64,000 nucleotides of DNA, from contig NC_092692.1 of the NCBI RefSeq assembly GCF_964275005.1, positions 14,902,084 through 14,966,083 of the forward strand, written 5' to 3'. Origin of the DNA: Diadema setosum. Its lineage: Eukaryota > Echinodermata > Echinoidea > Diadematoida > Diadematidae. Both the position numbers and the translations under genes were made by a program. The notes beneath the pieces were generated by a model that saw only the letters and a list, made by a program, of their open reading frames with translations, had not been told where the DNA came from and did not search any database. Positions 35,741-49,300 of the stretch are shown piece by piece (within the stretch, counting starts at the first letter, position 1; every line of letters starts with the position of its first letter).

Positions 35741-35979
35741 GCGATGTCAAACGACCCATGCGAATGCTGAAATGCGAGCGATTACTGGCGTGAGTGTCGC
35801 CAGGCGCGGCGGCGCGGCAATGCTTGAGTGCAGACGTGGCGACCGAGTACGTACTCAGTCTGCACCAAAGAGTATAGAAGCGCACGCATCGTGCGCTCTA
35901 TACTCTTTGGTCTGCACTCAGGCCAGTAACGCCAGTAATCGCTCGCATTTCAGCATTCGCATGGGTCGTTTGACATCGC
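35741..35979. mobile_element. 239-bp hairpin element with ~50-bp perfect inverted ends
   Basis: Left end GCGATGTCAAACGACCCATG and right end CATGGGTCGTTTGACATCGC pair exactly and continue through GCGAATGCTGAAATGCGAGC and GATTACTGGCGT. An inner inverted repeat (CTGCACCAAAGAGTATAGA against CTATACTCTTTGGTCTGCA) surrounds GCGCACGCATCGTGCGC. The left arm carries about 70 extra bp (GGCGCGGCGGCGCGGC region). CpG-rich compared with its surroundings. Confidence 0.85.
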
Positions 35980-36323
35980 ATGATTATTTTATATTATTAT
36001 ATTATTTATATATTATATTAGCCATTTAAAAATGACCAAGCAAATGATCTGATGAGGGCATGCGGCAAAGTGCAGTGGCCAGTGCGTGAAACCAGACGTA
36101 GATTTTTTGTCTAGTCTCTGTATTTTGAGTGTACTGTAAGACTGTGGAATATGCACTGTATCCTAACTTATGAACTGCGACCAGCCCGAATTTAGGATTA
36201 GGGTTAGGGTAACATTGATCTCGGTGTCCTAGGGAAATGCGGACTTCAGAGGAAGCTCATACAATGTAGGTGTACAAAGTGGGGGGTACATATGAAAATC
36301 TTTCCCTGTATCCCTATAGAATC

Positions 36324-36727
36324 TATATGACAGGTAGCTACACGCAGCCGCTGTAGCGTAGGTAGTCGGAGAGCTAGAGGGCGCCTCTCCGACTACCTAC
36401 GTTGTACGTTCGTAGTATATGAGAGTGAATGCCATTCAAATAACACGCGCACGCAGATGAGGAGTGAAGCAATAAGGACGTTTACAGACCCGATTTCAGC
36501 CACAGAGATCGGTGAGTTTTTGACGTAATTAAACAAAAAATCGCATACCGATTATTGAATGATTATCACAGATTACGATAATTCCTTGTATTTTAGTTTT
36601 CCACGATTAATAAAGATATTCATGAAGGAGTCGCACAACCACACTGAAAAATGACAATGTCTGCGAAGGAAGAGAGGTGCAGCCGCGTCGCTTCGCGACA
36701 GCGGCTGCGTGTAGTTATATGACAGGT
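36324..36727. mobile_element. TIR element with 12-bp flanking duplication TATATGACAGGT
   Basis: TATATGACAGGT at 36324-36335 is repeated at 36716-36727. Between them 380 bp begins AGCTACACGCAGCCGCTGT and ends ACAGCGGCTGCGTGTAGT, an 18-bp inverted repeat with one indel. Just inside the left end is a strong hairpin, CGTAGGTAGTCGGAGAG against CTCTCCGACTACCTACG. No coding frame. Confidence 0.75.
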
Positions 36728-36941
36728 TGTCAAGATACAGACCAATCTTTCAGTCAATGAGATCTTCAGAAATTCACTTCAAGTGAACTTTGACATACAA
36801 TTACTGAGTTTAAATTTTCAGAATTCAGGGCTTTCCACATTTCACATGTCTGAAGGGAGGGCATTTATGACAAATTAGATTTATCACAATATTCATCACA
36901 TGAAAAATGTTCATTCAGTAGATCTATTGTCAGATGGACGT

Positions 36942-36992
36942 AAAACCTGTACATTAATGCCTCCACCAACGCTTCGTGGCAGAGGCATCAGA
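36942..36992 (-). mobile_element. Relic of a family A terminus
   Basis: TTAATGCCTCCACCAACGCTTCGTGGCAGAGGCATCAG is a mutated version of the family A hairpin end, preceded by GATGGACGTA, a trace of the GACG tract. Confidence 0.65.
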
Positions 36993-37356
36993 AGACTTTT
37001 TGGAAATATTGAATAACTTACATTATGGAAGTGTTAAGTCAAGACCTTCTTTTACAATGCTGCACTGTCAGTATATTTACCAAATGGAGCTTGAAGTTAT
37101 AATACTTAATTTAACATGGATTTACAGCATAATTTCTTCATTAACCGGATATGTTATACACTGTCTGCATATTGCTGTTGTGAGAAATATTTGTATTAAA
37201 AGTACATTATTTGGCAGGAACAATTGTATCCAACTTGTATCTGCATGTTTCAAAGAAACCATGAATGATTATATATATATTCTACTGTACCTACAGTGTA
37301 TTATAATGTGTGGTTTTGGTTAACCATTCAGTCTTAGGTTCGGAGACTGAGCAACC

Positions 37357-40300
37357 ATGTCAGGAATACCAGCTTCACAGAGTTCAGATCGTGATGGTAA
37401 GTACCACACTGTATACAATTTCATCACTTAACCGACTAAAATTATACTTACTGGTCAGAGTGATTTTTTTCAAATGCAAGGGTATAGCACCTGTGTGCAC
37501 AGATAAAAATGTTACTTCTGTTGAGGGAGAAAATGAAATCTAGGCTTTCAGTTTATGCAGTGTACAATATGGAAAAATTCAAAGACATTAAATGCATATT
37601 AAAAGATTATTTGACCATCATTTTGTATGGAAATCATGATTATGGAATTCAAACAAAACTATAAATAAAATGTACTTTTTCTCCACTGTTCAAATTTAAT
37701 GCAGGAAAAAATAAACATGTTGATGTATGTCAAGTTTGTTCTCTTCACCTTCTTGCAGACGCTATTCTAAGAGGACTGCAGTATTATGGTTTAGGCTCTA
37801 TATTTCTTTAATTGTGGGATCATGGACTACATGTAATCCTGCTCGGTGCTATCAACCTTAGCAAAGGCGTGTTATGGCCCAGAATATCCCTCACAATCCT
37901 CATTTGTGAGTAGAAAATGGCACCAAACAATACAGCTGGGTAGTGATAATGGCAGGCCCCTCTTGAAGAGTAGTGCCAACAATGAAAAAGCAGGGTGGGA
38001 CAAAAGCCATGTGCTTGTTTGCCCTTGACATCTGAAACTCACTGTTGGGCGAATGATATGAATGAGCACTTGCCCAATAAAAAGTAGTGTTCTCTTGCTT
38101 AAAGGTGAAGGCTAGTAACTGATCAGTGGGAATCAGTGGAAATGCTGGGAGATGATTGTTCTAATCCTTATGGGATTCATTCAAGAGTTCATTGTATATC
38201 TATTGTTGTGTGAAAATGATTTGCTTCAGAACGGTCTCATATTCAAGTAATGTGCAGATTAATGCTCCGTCACTGACCAGGGACGCTAACCTGGAAGCAT
38301 TAAACTGCACATTACTTGAATATGAGACCATTCTGAAGCAAATAATTTTCACACAACAATAGATATACAATGAACTCTTGAATGAATCCCATAAGGATTG
38401 GATCAATCATCTCACAGCATTTCCACTGATTCCCACTGATCGGTTACTAGCCTTCCCCTTTAAATAACCTCGGACTGATCAAGAAGAAGTGACAATCAGT
38501 AAAACTTTTCAATTTCAAAACTTGCTTATTTTTTGTCTGATTTTGATCAGATTGTCATTAAATGTGCCTATAAGATTTTACTCTTCTTTTCAGACTAACT
38601 TTTAACCTGTCTGGAATTCTCCTGGAAGAGGTTACCTTGACTATTAACTTCATTTTGCAATTTTACAGTGTGAGCACCTGCTTTTTGTTTTTCAGAATAC
38701 ATTGATGTGGCCAATGATCTCTTTCGAAAGTTCAACCTCCCTACTGTCAGAGAGCTGAGAGAGTGCTCAGCCTCCACGTTCATTTCTCTCTACGAGGGCA
38801 TCCTTGGAGAAAGACTGAAAGGTGCGGTATCAACATTACGCAACCTTGCCTTTTGTGAAATAATCACACATAGCTGAGAATCGTAGGAAAGCAATGTGTT
38901 TTATAACTTGTGTTTGTGGGGAAAAATACCAAGATCAAACTTTCATATGATTTCACCATCTCAAGCTGCCAAGAATATTATATTCACATGTGGCTACACA
39001 AAAATTGTGTATTTGCTAGCCTGTACACTTCATATACCATGAGGTACAAATAATCTATACTAGAGAAGATACAATATTTGTACATTTCTATAGTGTTGAA
39101 GATCATGAGTATCAAGCAGCATAAAATTTGAGTTGAATACATTCTTCCAGTTGTTGATTCTGACAAAAAAAATATTCTTATACCATGTATGACAAATATG
39201 AATTTATGATTCTTGCATCTCTCAAATGTGGTATATTCAGGGGACCTATAAAGATTTGCAAGTATTTTCTTCCATACACCGTGATGCTGTTGCTAGGTGT
39301 GGTCAGCAACCCTGTAGCTAGGGAGGATGACATCCACAATGTGCAATGCATGGTGGACAGCCTCGCCTCCGACGTCTTACACTGCGACCTCTCCCACATC
39401 ACGGGCCAAGCGGTTGTCAACGGCGACGCCATCACCATCCGCTATCTTTTGGAGATACTTGAGGGTCTGGTGGAGTATGTAATGGAGCAGATCAACAGCG
39501 AGACTTCAACAGAAACAGACGGTGAGGGTTTTTAGACATACTGTAAGCTAGCGCCCAATTTGGAAAAGGCAAGGTCTGTCAAGAGAGCGTCACACATGGA
39601 TATGTGCTTCTGATGTGAGAAAAGATGGTGCTCTTAATGGGATACTCAAATTGAATACACACAAACTCACACACTTGTATACATATACAGTTGTGAATAT
39701 GACACTCCTAGTGTTGTGTGGTACTTACTGCATAGTTTGTAGTATTTGACATTACCACTTTAAGCAGGTAACCAGTACTGCTTCACTTTTTTTTTGTGGC
39801 ATAAAAACACTCATTTGCACATTTAGACCAGAAGAGTTAGTAATGTCACACAGTTAGTTTTTCATGTATTTAAAACTACATCTTAGAATATTACTCTAAA
39901 CATTCACATCCATACTCATTACCCTTTGTTTTGTTTCCTTGTTTGTATAATTAGCACGTACCGGTTGTGACCAGCAGAACACTTGAAAATCTATTTGATC
40001 GTATGTTTTTTTGTCCTTTTTATAATGCAATCTTCATCTCATATCATACCATCAGATTTCAGACCACTCCATGAAGAGCAGGCCAGTAGATTGCTGTCCC
40101 AAATTTCTGCTGAGGGCAGTGTCAGCAGAGGCACCATCGACGGTCTTCCACAACGAGCAGACCACATGGCCAGAACTAGGTATGCTAACAATCCCAAATG
40201 CTGCCTGACACTCAATGTGGCCTCATGGAGAACCCCGTTTCCCCCCCCCCCCCCATGTGCATGTTTATCCCTCGAGAGAATAGTAATTTAATTTAATTTG

Positions 40301-43300
40301 ATTTAATTTAATTTAATTCAATTTAATTTAATTTAATTTAATTCAATTTAATGTAATTTAATTTAGTTTGATTTAATTTAATTTGATTTAATTTAATTTA
40401 ATTTACTGATGTGCAAATCTGTACTAAGGTTCAGGTGGTAATGGCACAGATCCAGAGGGGTTTTTGTACCCTACTTAGCAAAACAGTAAAAAAGGGAATT
40501 TGATCTAAAATTTGACACATCTCTTTCATCCCCAAAATATCCAGTTGATGTAATTGCAGAAACATTTTGAGGGATTTGCCACAGAATTCTGATTCATATT
40601 CCACAAGTTTCTTGCACGCAAGAGAAAAACAAAACCAACATACATTTTGATGAACTCTGCGTTATTCATGTATCAGATTTTATTTTTGATCAAAAAAATA
40701 ATTACTTTCCTCAATTAGAAATACTTTAATCAGAATGAAAGATTCAATTTGAATGAACTGTATGCACCACAGATTGTAGATTGTGGAGGAAGAATGGGCA
40801 TTACTGATGTGATAGTCATCCCGTACATATTCCACAGACTTCTCAGAATGCAACAGATGAGCATTGAATACATCCAACAAATTGTACCCAATGTTACAGT
40901 GCTGACCTTGCCAGTACAAACATTGAAGTCTTTCTCACTTCATAATGTCCATCGTCCATTTACTGCTAGGTCTCTGGACAGCCTCTCCCTCCCCAGCAGC
41001 ATATCCGTCCACAGGGAGGCAGACGTCCTGTCCGAGGCCAGCGACTCCACCGCTGAGCTCATCAAACTTGGCGAGGAGTCAGCGAGCCACAGATCCCGCC
41101 ACACAAGTAAGCTGAATATTTTGTTGTTGTTGTTTTTGTTTTTGTTGTTGTTTACCATAAGTCTAGATTGCATCATGAGTCATTTGTCAGCCACTGGTCT
41201 GTGCACAGATTCACATGTAGCATTTCAGACCGCAAAGTAGCATCTGTCATGTTGCAATAGGTCACCTAATGGTCACCTGTCTTTATTATAGTTGTCATAA
41301 AAGTTTAAGGAGAGAACTGTCTCACAGATCTTGTGAACCGCATTCTCTGTAAAGTGGTGTCAGATTCCTCCCTGTGAAGAGTATTGTAAAACCAGACATT
41401 TTTTGCGTTCATGAAACTTTCACAAATTTTGCAAGGAGCCGAGATTTACAAAGGTGTAAAGTGCGTGCAAAAGTATTTGTCTACACAATGCAGCGATTAC
41501 CAGTGGTGATTCGCAAAATGTGTTATGCTGCAAAAATGCTGTCAGCTCCAATTCGCTGAAATTTTGTGCCACAGATGTTTCTAGTTTTACAATGCTGTAA
41601 AACGGAAGCATTTGTAGCAAGACAGTTTCTTGAATGTTCACTGGTATTCTATGTTCAATGGTGTAGACAAGAACTTTCACATGTTTTTTTTTTTAACTTC
41701 ACAAATTGTGGCTCCTTGCGAAATTCAAGAAAATTCTGGTTTTAAAGTATAGCACACCACAGGCCATGCCCATAGCAAGCTCTGTCTGTTAGCTATCAAT
41801 ACTGAACACACACACAAAAAAAAACTTCCTTTGCAAGTAGTCCTCATATGCATAGTTTCACATTTCTTCATGCAGTAGACTCCAGTAGTACAGAATTGCT
41901 TGCCATTTCAAAAGTCAGTAAGTATGCATGCAATCAAAAATTCTGTGCATTTTTTATTTCTTTCTCTTGTCACCCACAATACACAAACCTATACATGCTG
42001 CATGCACTGATAAATTCTGAATGATATGTTTCTGTTTCAATTCTACAGAACGCAAACCTAAAGATGCCAGAGACTCTACGGGAGGAGCCCTACTGAACAA
42101 TACCTTTGATAAGTCTGAACACACCGTGACAGGACATCGGAGCTTTGATATCTCGGAAGGCCGCTTGTCTCAGCTGATAGAGACCACCATGACAGACGTC
42201 CAGAGACCACCACCAGCTGTAAGTCATAGTCCACTAGCCCCAAAGAGATTTTTCTCCTCTCCACCATTAGAGAGAGAACTATACAATGGTGTCTGAGATT
42301 TCATGGGGGCTGCCATTACCCACTTAGTAATGGCGGACTTTGCGTACTGAAGTAACATTTTTATAGCGCGTATTACGCAAACTTTTGAACTTTTACGCGA
42401 GTATGCACTTCTAGATTTGGCTGCTTCTCGGTTGCTCATTTGTGTTAGCACGAGGGGTGAGCCTACCACCTCGTCGTCTTCCAGTGCTCCCTGTGTGCTC
42501 ACAAAACAATAGTACAGGGCGTATGCATACTCCGCACTCTAGTACTTACTGGGGAAAAGCTCTTTGCCCAGCCCCAAGCCCCCAGTCCCCAGCCCCCAGC
42601 CCCCAGCCCCCAGCCCCCATGACTTTTCTACCTGAATGTCCACAGTCCTAGGTCACTACCATTGAGTGGTTTCAAACTGACAACACGACTTGTTTGTAAA
42701 CATGTTTACCGGTATGTCAAAACAAGTTTTGTGCTAACGAAGGCATTTTCATAGGTCTGAAAAACACTAGAATCACATTTTCTCCCTCATGCATTTTTTT
42801 TTTCAAATCATGATTGGCCATTTGTATTCTGGAGGTGTTCTTTTATTCAAGTTATTCAAATTATGGATTGGCATGTGAAGTCTGAACAGCTTCATCTCTG
42901 AAAAGTGATGTCATGTAAAGAAAGTTTAGCTCATTTTTTGATCTAGTATGTACTTATTGGATGCTGGGAATTTGTACATATGTAAATCATCAACATTTGA
43001 ACCAATGAATGGTGTATAAAAGCAACTATCATTTATGTATGATCTTCAACAAATTCAAGAGAATGGTGCATATCTAATAGTTGGGGTGTGACCTTTGACC
43101 TTTTCCAGACTGTCAGCAGTTCGTTTTCCACCGTCTCCTGGCCCAAGGCCCCCAGCACTGCATCCTCACCCTCAATACTCTCCAAACCAGCCACTGGCTC
43201 AAATATTGGGCAGAGGCCAGGCAGCAAGGCATTCATGGCGGAGAGGCTGTCACCGTACAACAGACTGTTGGAGAGTCTGCTCAGCCAGTCATCTTTGACT

Positions 43301-46300
43301 GCGACTAGCTCTAGAGACATGGATTCTCTTGGTGATGACTTGGGTGAGATTAACAGTTTTTGGATGCACTGTGTATGCCACAATTGACATGTATCCCTGT
43401 ACAAAAACAAAAACAAAAAAAGAAGTTAAATTTCAGTCAGTTCTTGGCAGACTGTTGTTCAAGGGCTATGATGTTTGCACAAGACTTAGTGAAGTATGAG
43501 CATGGCTATGTTCATTTATCATGTTGAATTCAAAGTTACATAAATTCCTTGAAGTTTTCCTTGATATTTTAACTTAAACACAAGATATTTCATATGTTTC
43601 TTGCATTTTAATCTTTATCAAGAAGATTAGGCAAAAATAGTGGTGAAATATCAGTAATAGTAGGGCAATAAGAAATTTAGGCAAAGCGATGTTGTTAAAT
43701 TCCTGATGAGCATGTTATAACTTATCACTCTTAATTCTATCTGTTATATGTAGAGACTGTACCGTCTCCCTCTGGGGTTACCAAGGCAGCAGCATCAAAT
43801 GGAAGACCTCATAGGTCGCGTCGGACCACGCCTCAGCCCGATGCTGGGATGGGCGTGAGGTCATCAGAGCAAGGCTCAGCAGCCACCCCGCAACTAGACT
43901 CATCACGAAGGAAGTAAGAAGTCATCTCTTGATGTCCCATCTTAACATCAAGACTCATCTAATGACGCAGGGTGCTACATAACTTTATTTTTACACTTGC
44001 CCGATTGGGCAAGCAAATTTTCAAATTTGCTGCAAAACACTTGTCCGAACATTAATTTTACTTGCCCGTAAAGAAAGTCCAAAATATAAGGAAATGATAT
44101 AGAAAATCATGTGTAAGTCAAGGGCTAAATTAAACAGAATCATTTGAATAAATGGCACACATTGATTCCTGTGCTTAAACACAATGGAGTAACAAACTCT
44201 GTCCAATCAAGTGTCGCCCTTGCATTGCATTGGAACTTCTTCACGTTAGTGTTGAAAATTTGCTGAAATGAAATATAAAGTGCGTTGCATCACTAAACAG
44301 CCATTATCTTTGGGTTTCTGTATGGTTGACTTTCTGGGTATGTTGGGGGAATAAGTGAAAAAAAGATGGCTTCAAAACTTTTTTCTTGCCCAAAGTTGTT
44401 CTCATTGTTCAAAAACACTTGCCCGAATTTGATTTTTCACTTGCCCCGGGCAATCGAGCAAGTGCTTATATAGCACCCTGTGATGTATCATGCAAGATGC
44501 TTTTGGTTCTCGGTGACTGACATATAACAGTATTGCACTGTCACTGCTAGTTGTTTGATGTATCTGTAGGTCTGAGGCTGAGAACTATCCTGTTATCTAC
44601 AAAAACAACAACAACGAATGATATGAAACCCCATCATTTTCATGCAGGAATTCCAAAGACATTAAAAAAGAATTGTTCTTGTTTGAAGCAGTTCCTTTAT
44701 TTGAATTCTTCAGATAGAGGTTAGTATAGCGTAGGTTAAAGATTGATATAATCCAACTTTATTTCATATGGCATTATTATATTTCATTGTCCTAATTGTA
44801 GTGTGTTTATGTATTTGCTTCATACCCAATGTTTTTTTATAATAGAACAATGTATGAATCTATAACTGATACTGAGTCTGGTCTTGTCTGTATCTGTATT
44901 TTTCAAGCAGGCATTTCATATATTTCTATGCACAGTTAAACTTACTGATCATTTTTAGAAAAAAAAAAAAAAAAAACTTCTGTCAGGGACATCTGTAGTG
45001 TTAGTTGAATATTTGTGTTCAACCTCTCTGCTTCACTGGAGTAATGAATTGTAAAGTTGTATCAAAATGTAGAGTAGATGTCAAATCATCAAAGTACAGG
45101 ACACATGCAAAAACCAGGAAAAGGTCACAGGTTAAGAAAAATGTGGGAGATGACTTGATATGTTTAATATCTCATATACTATTTTCATACTGTTACCAAT
45201 AGGTCGCACAGAAATGAAGGTCCAAAAGTGTCACAAAGAAGATCACCTAGATTTACGCCACCCACCAAACTGGGTGCTAATGAGAATGAATCTGCAAAAG
45301 CACAAGACGTTGAACATTCTGATCTTGGAAAAGGGAGGCAATATGCTGCAGCAACAATATATTCTAGTGGCTATCCAGCCATGTTGCCCCATCAGCGGCC
45401 ATCACCAAGGCCAGGCAGCGCTTCTGCCGAGATAGATGGCCACAGGCTGAAAAATGTGGCAGCAACGTCAGGGCAGAGCACTCACCACAGACAACAGCAG
45501 CAACGGGGCAACTTTGCTCCTGCAACCAGCGGCTACAGCAGAGGTAAATCAACAACAGCAACTGCTGCAGATTCGGAGCAAGAGACATACCCTGCAAAGT
45601 TGCCGCCACGTGCCAGGGCAACAGGGCGTCGCAGTGACGATTTTTCTTTAGACTCCTCAACCATCCGTCCAGAATCGGGAGTTGATGAACTGTTGGGGTC
45701 ACGAGAGGTTGGGAGGTCAGAGGTGGCTGGACGTGGATCATCTCTCATTTCTGACTTGGAGGATACGTACGACAGGGTGAGAGAGAGTAATCAACTATAC
45801 CATTAACTGAGAGGTTCTACTTCAAACTATGGATTTTAAGGTGGTAGGCATAAGATTATTTTCTGAGGTGTGCAGTCCAAAAGAATGTTGTGCAATTTCT
45901 TTCACCAAGGAATCCCTGATTTCACTGATTGCTCAAAACAATGTATGATGTACGTATGCATATTATGTATCCCTCCAGCAAACTTTTCCCAAACTTGTAA
46001 ACTTGTTTATGTAATGCTGCGTAGACAATCGGTGTGCTGCAGTGGATGTGATTATACACAGTTGTCTATGAGGCTGATGCTGATAGCAATATCACCCACT
46101 ATTCATCAATCACAATATTCACATATCTGTGATGTAATATTCATGCTATCATGACCATTAATATTACATTATGGTGTGCACATCTTTCCCCGCCAGCTCT
46201 TTGTATCAATGTCATCAACACCAGAGCAATTTTACCTTTGGCTGTGTTGCTTGATCAGCGAACAGGATTTCTTTAACCCTAAAAAGACTGGGGGGGGGGG

Positions 46301-49300
46301 GCCTAAAAGGCCCCCCCCTCGACATTTCGCGCGATTACTCTGCAACACGCAATGCTCTCGCCGCGATGCTGTATGACTTTTTTCTTTCGAGTTTCCCGCA
46401 CATTTTGACACCAAATTTGTGACGCCCGGGGGTACAGTTCTGAAGTTACATAACTTTTTGTACATGCACGTGAGGCCGAAAATGGCTCAAAAATGTGATT
46501 TTGTGTACAAAGTCAATGCAAATTGAGTTTTTTCCGTTTTTTCACATGGTTCGTATAAATATGCTTATTTTTACTCTCAACGGCTAAAATTAATTTGTTT
46601 TAGGAGTATTATGCTTCAAAAAGTGTCCGCCACAAATTTTGTTTAAAAAAATAACAAAAACAAAAGGTCGAAAAAACAAAGAAATACATAAGAAATTCAT
46701 AAAACAATAAAATAAATAAGAAATTGATTTTGATACCGATTTTTTTTCAAATATATTTGCTGAGAATGCCACAAAGAATAATTAGACCAAAAATGAGCAC
46801 TTTTGGAGCTTTATTTACTGATTTAGATCAAAGAGTCTGATTTCTCGCATAAATTAGCATGATTAATCAAAATAAAATAAAAGAAGACTATTTTGTAAAA
46901 TTTAGATATACGATCTTGTAGATTACATCGCACACTACCATTGTGCAAATTTCCGCGGCGATCGCGCGATCCACGGCCGAGATCTTAAGGGGGGGGCCCT
47001 TTAGGCCCCCCCCCAGTCTTTCGAGCTACCAAAATAGCCCAGTCTTTTTAGGGTTAATGAAGGATGTGATAGGACTTGTGTGATGAGACCATTGCAAAGA
47101 CTAGCAAGGGCTGTCAAGGGGCCTCTCGCCATTATCCATGCGATGAACTCGTCTCTCCCACCATCTCTATAGATTTTAATTCATGCTTTCCATTGCACAG
47201 AGTTTCATGCAGCGAAAGGTTGCTAGGAAACGGCGGGTGGCATTCGAAGACGAGGTGACGGGCTCCCCGGGCAGCAGTAGAGGGCAAGGTCAACCATCCA
47301 GAAGATTCAGGTAAGGAGAAACAGCCGACTATCAATTCTTGTGTGTCAATCAGATAATTGTAAGAATAAGTGTTGGTCTGAACTGTACAGTAACTATTCT
47401 CACAAAATTATTTGCCAAATACAATCAAATTTTTAAAAAAGTCAATGAAAAGAAGAAAATGAGAGAAATGATAGCACCCCTGTATAAGCATCATATCACC
47501 TTCCTATGAGTTTTTGTGATGGCAAAATGTACATGGAGAATATTAGAATCTGGAGAAAAAAAGAAGGTAATGTGACATATGTGCTTACTTGTAGCTATAC
47601 GTTCAGGATTTTCAAGAGCCATTCCAATGATCTTGCTTTCATTGTGCATAGTTTGTGGCACACAATGTTACTGGGTCCTGAAAAAAGATTTTGTAATTGG
47701 TTTCAATTCTTAAAAATTGAAAATTTGAAACACACCGAGCGTCCATCTTCCAGTAAGTGGTATGGACGATTTGTCCTTATGTCTTGCATTTGTGAAAGCA
47801 GTAGTAGGGATGTGTTCATTTGATTTTTTGTTTGTTTGTTTGTTTGTTTTGAGAAGGTCTTCATTACTGTTATTTCAAAGGATACAATAAAAACAATTTT
47901 CTTCCCATCAGGCCAAGCAGAAGCAGTGGGGATGAAGAAGATGCGGACTGGGAGGTACCGTACAGTAGCCATGGCGATCCTCATGCCAGGGAGAATAGAC
48001 TGTCTTTAGGTGATGATGATGAGGAAGAGGAAGAAGGAGAAGAACACAGCAGCAGAAACATTGGGGAGAGGAGTAAGAGGAGTAGTGGCTACCATCTGAG
48101 ACCGAGAAAGAAGCCAGTGGTCCAGGGAAAGAGGAGGGGTGCAAGAGTGCCCTCCCAGAGGGGCGTGCTCCTACCAAGATCCGCATCCCCAAAGATGCGG
48201 GCGCCTCTCAAGGCAGTGCACTTTGAGGATGCTATCAATCAGGATGCTAGAGGGATGATGGGAAAAGTCAGACGTCGGCTGGCCCAGGAGACTCAGGAGC
48301 AGGACCGACTGAAGACGGCCCTGCATCACTCTTATGCCACTGACCTCCGAGAGGTGAAGCGAGGGGTCAGCGCTCAGGTCAGGAGACGCAAGAGGGTCGC
48401 CAAGCAGATGGTGAGTCAAAGTGACTGTTTGAATAATTCATGACATGAACTTTTTACTCATTACCTCCATTTAAGAATATGTGATTGAAGTTTGTTTTGT
48501 AGCGATAAACCTATGTCTGCTTGGCTTGTTTTATTTTTTATGTACTTGTGCTCCCAAAAATGATGCTCAAAGCAAAGAAGTGACTTTTGCATTTTACTGC
48601 AGTTATTGATAGCAAAAGAATGCTGTGATTGTTTGTAGTGACATACAGAAGTTCAAAACTTTTTTTGTTTTGTTTAGAGCTGATCAGTATAACTACATGT
48701 GTACATTGCATACTACAAACTTGTACTGTCACAATAGAGCTTTTTACCCCTGTAAAAAAAAAAAAAACGTATTTAACCCGTGGAGGATGGACTGAAATTG
48801 CTACAACAAGCATTTCCCATAGACATTTGCCCGAGTATACTCGGGACTCGTCCTCAATGGGTTAAGTATCATGAATATCCTGTCTTAGTGCATGCTGGTT
48901 TAACAAAGTATTTTTCTCATAGATTGTGTATCTTTTTACCTAATTTCATATTAAAGTAAATTTCTCAGTTACACTTTTGTGTGTTGTACGGCTTCTTTTC
49001 AAGTGAAAATACAAATTTATGCCATGCCCTGTGATATTTCTTTCTGTTCACAGGATTCCCAATACAAAGCCATCCACGGCCAGCCCAAAACAACCAAGTA
49101 CAAGCCAGCAAAGAAGTACAACGTGCCCATTGTTCAGACTTCAACCACTGGGGGCAGCAGACGCTCAGTGCGGACAACTGCAAAGCGATCCTCGTCCCCG
49201 CCTGTCTTGAGACGGGGCCGCTCTGCATCATTAGAACCCACCCCAAGCACCTCATCGGCTGGGGAACGACCCTGTGAGTTGGAGCATGTGATGTAACCTT

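Larger units (their letters stand above)
34808..37356. promoter_or_regulatory. Divergent intergenic region between LMF1 and CEP95
   Basis: The two genes are head to head, start codons about 2.5 kb apart. GC-richer sequence near 34880-35000 (GGCGCGGCGCGG) is the likely LMF1 5' UTR or promoter. The region also holds a CCCCTTATAAGTAACC tandem repeat, two strong inverted-repeat elements and a family A relic. A TTAACCATTCAG acceptor-like site at 37320-37331 suggests CEP95 may have an upstream non-coding exon. No TATA box could be assigned with confidence. Confidence 0.4.

Noticed and set aside
43033-43416. 127-codon minus frame opposite CEP95 exon 8
   Set aside because: Shadow of the real plus exon 43109-43343, which has correct splice sites and phase.
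45364-45741. 125-codon minus frame
   Set aside because: Antisense of CEP95 exon 10.
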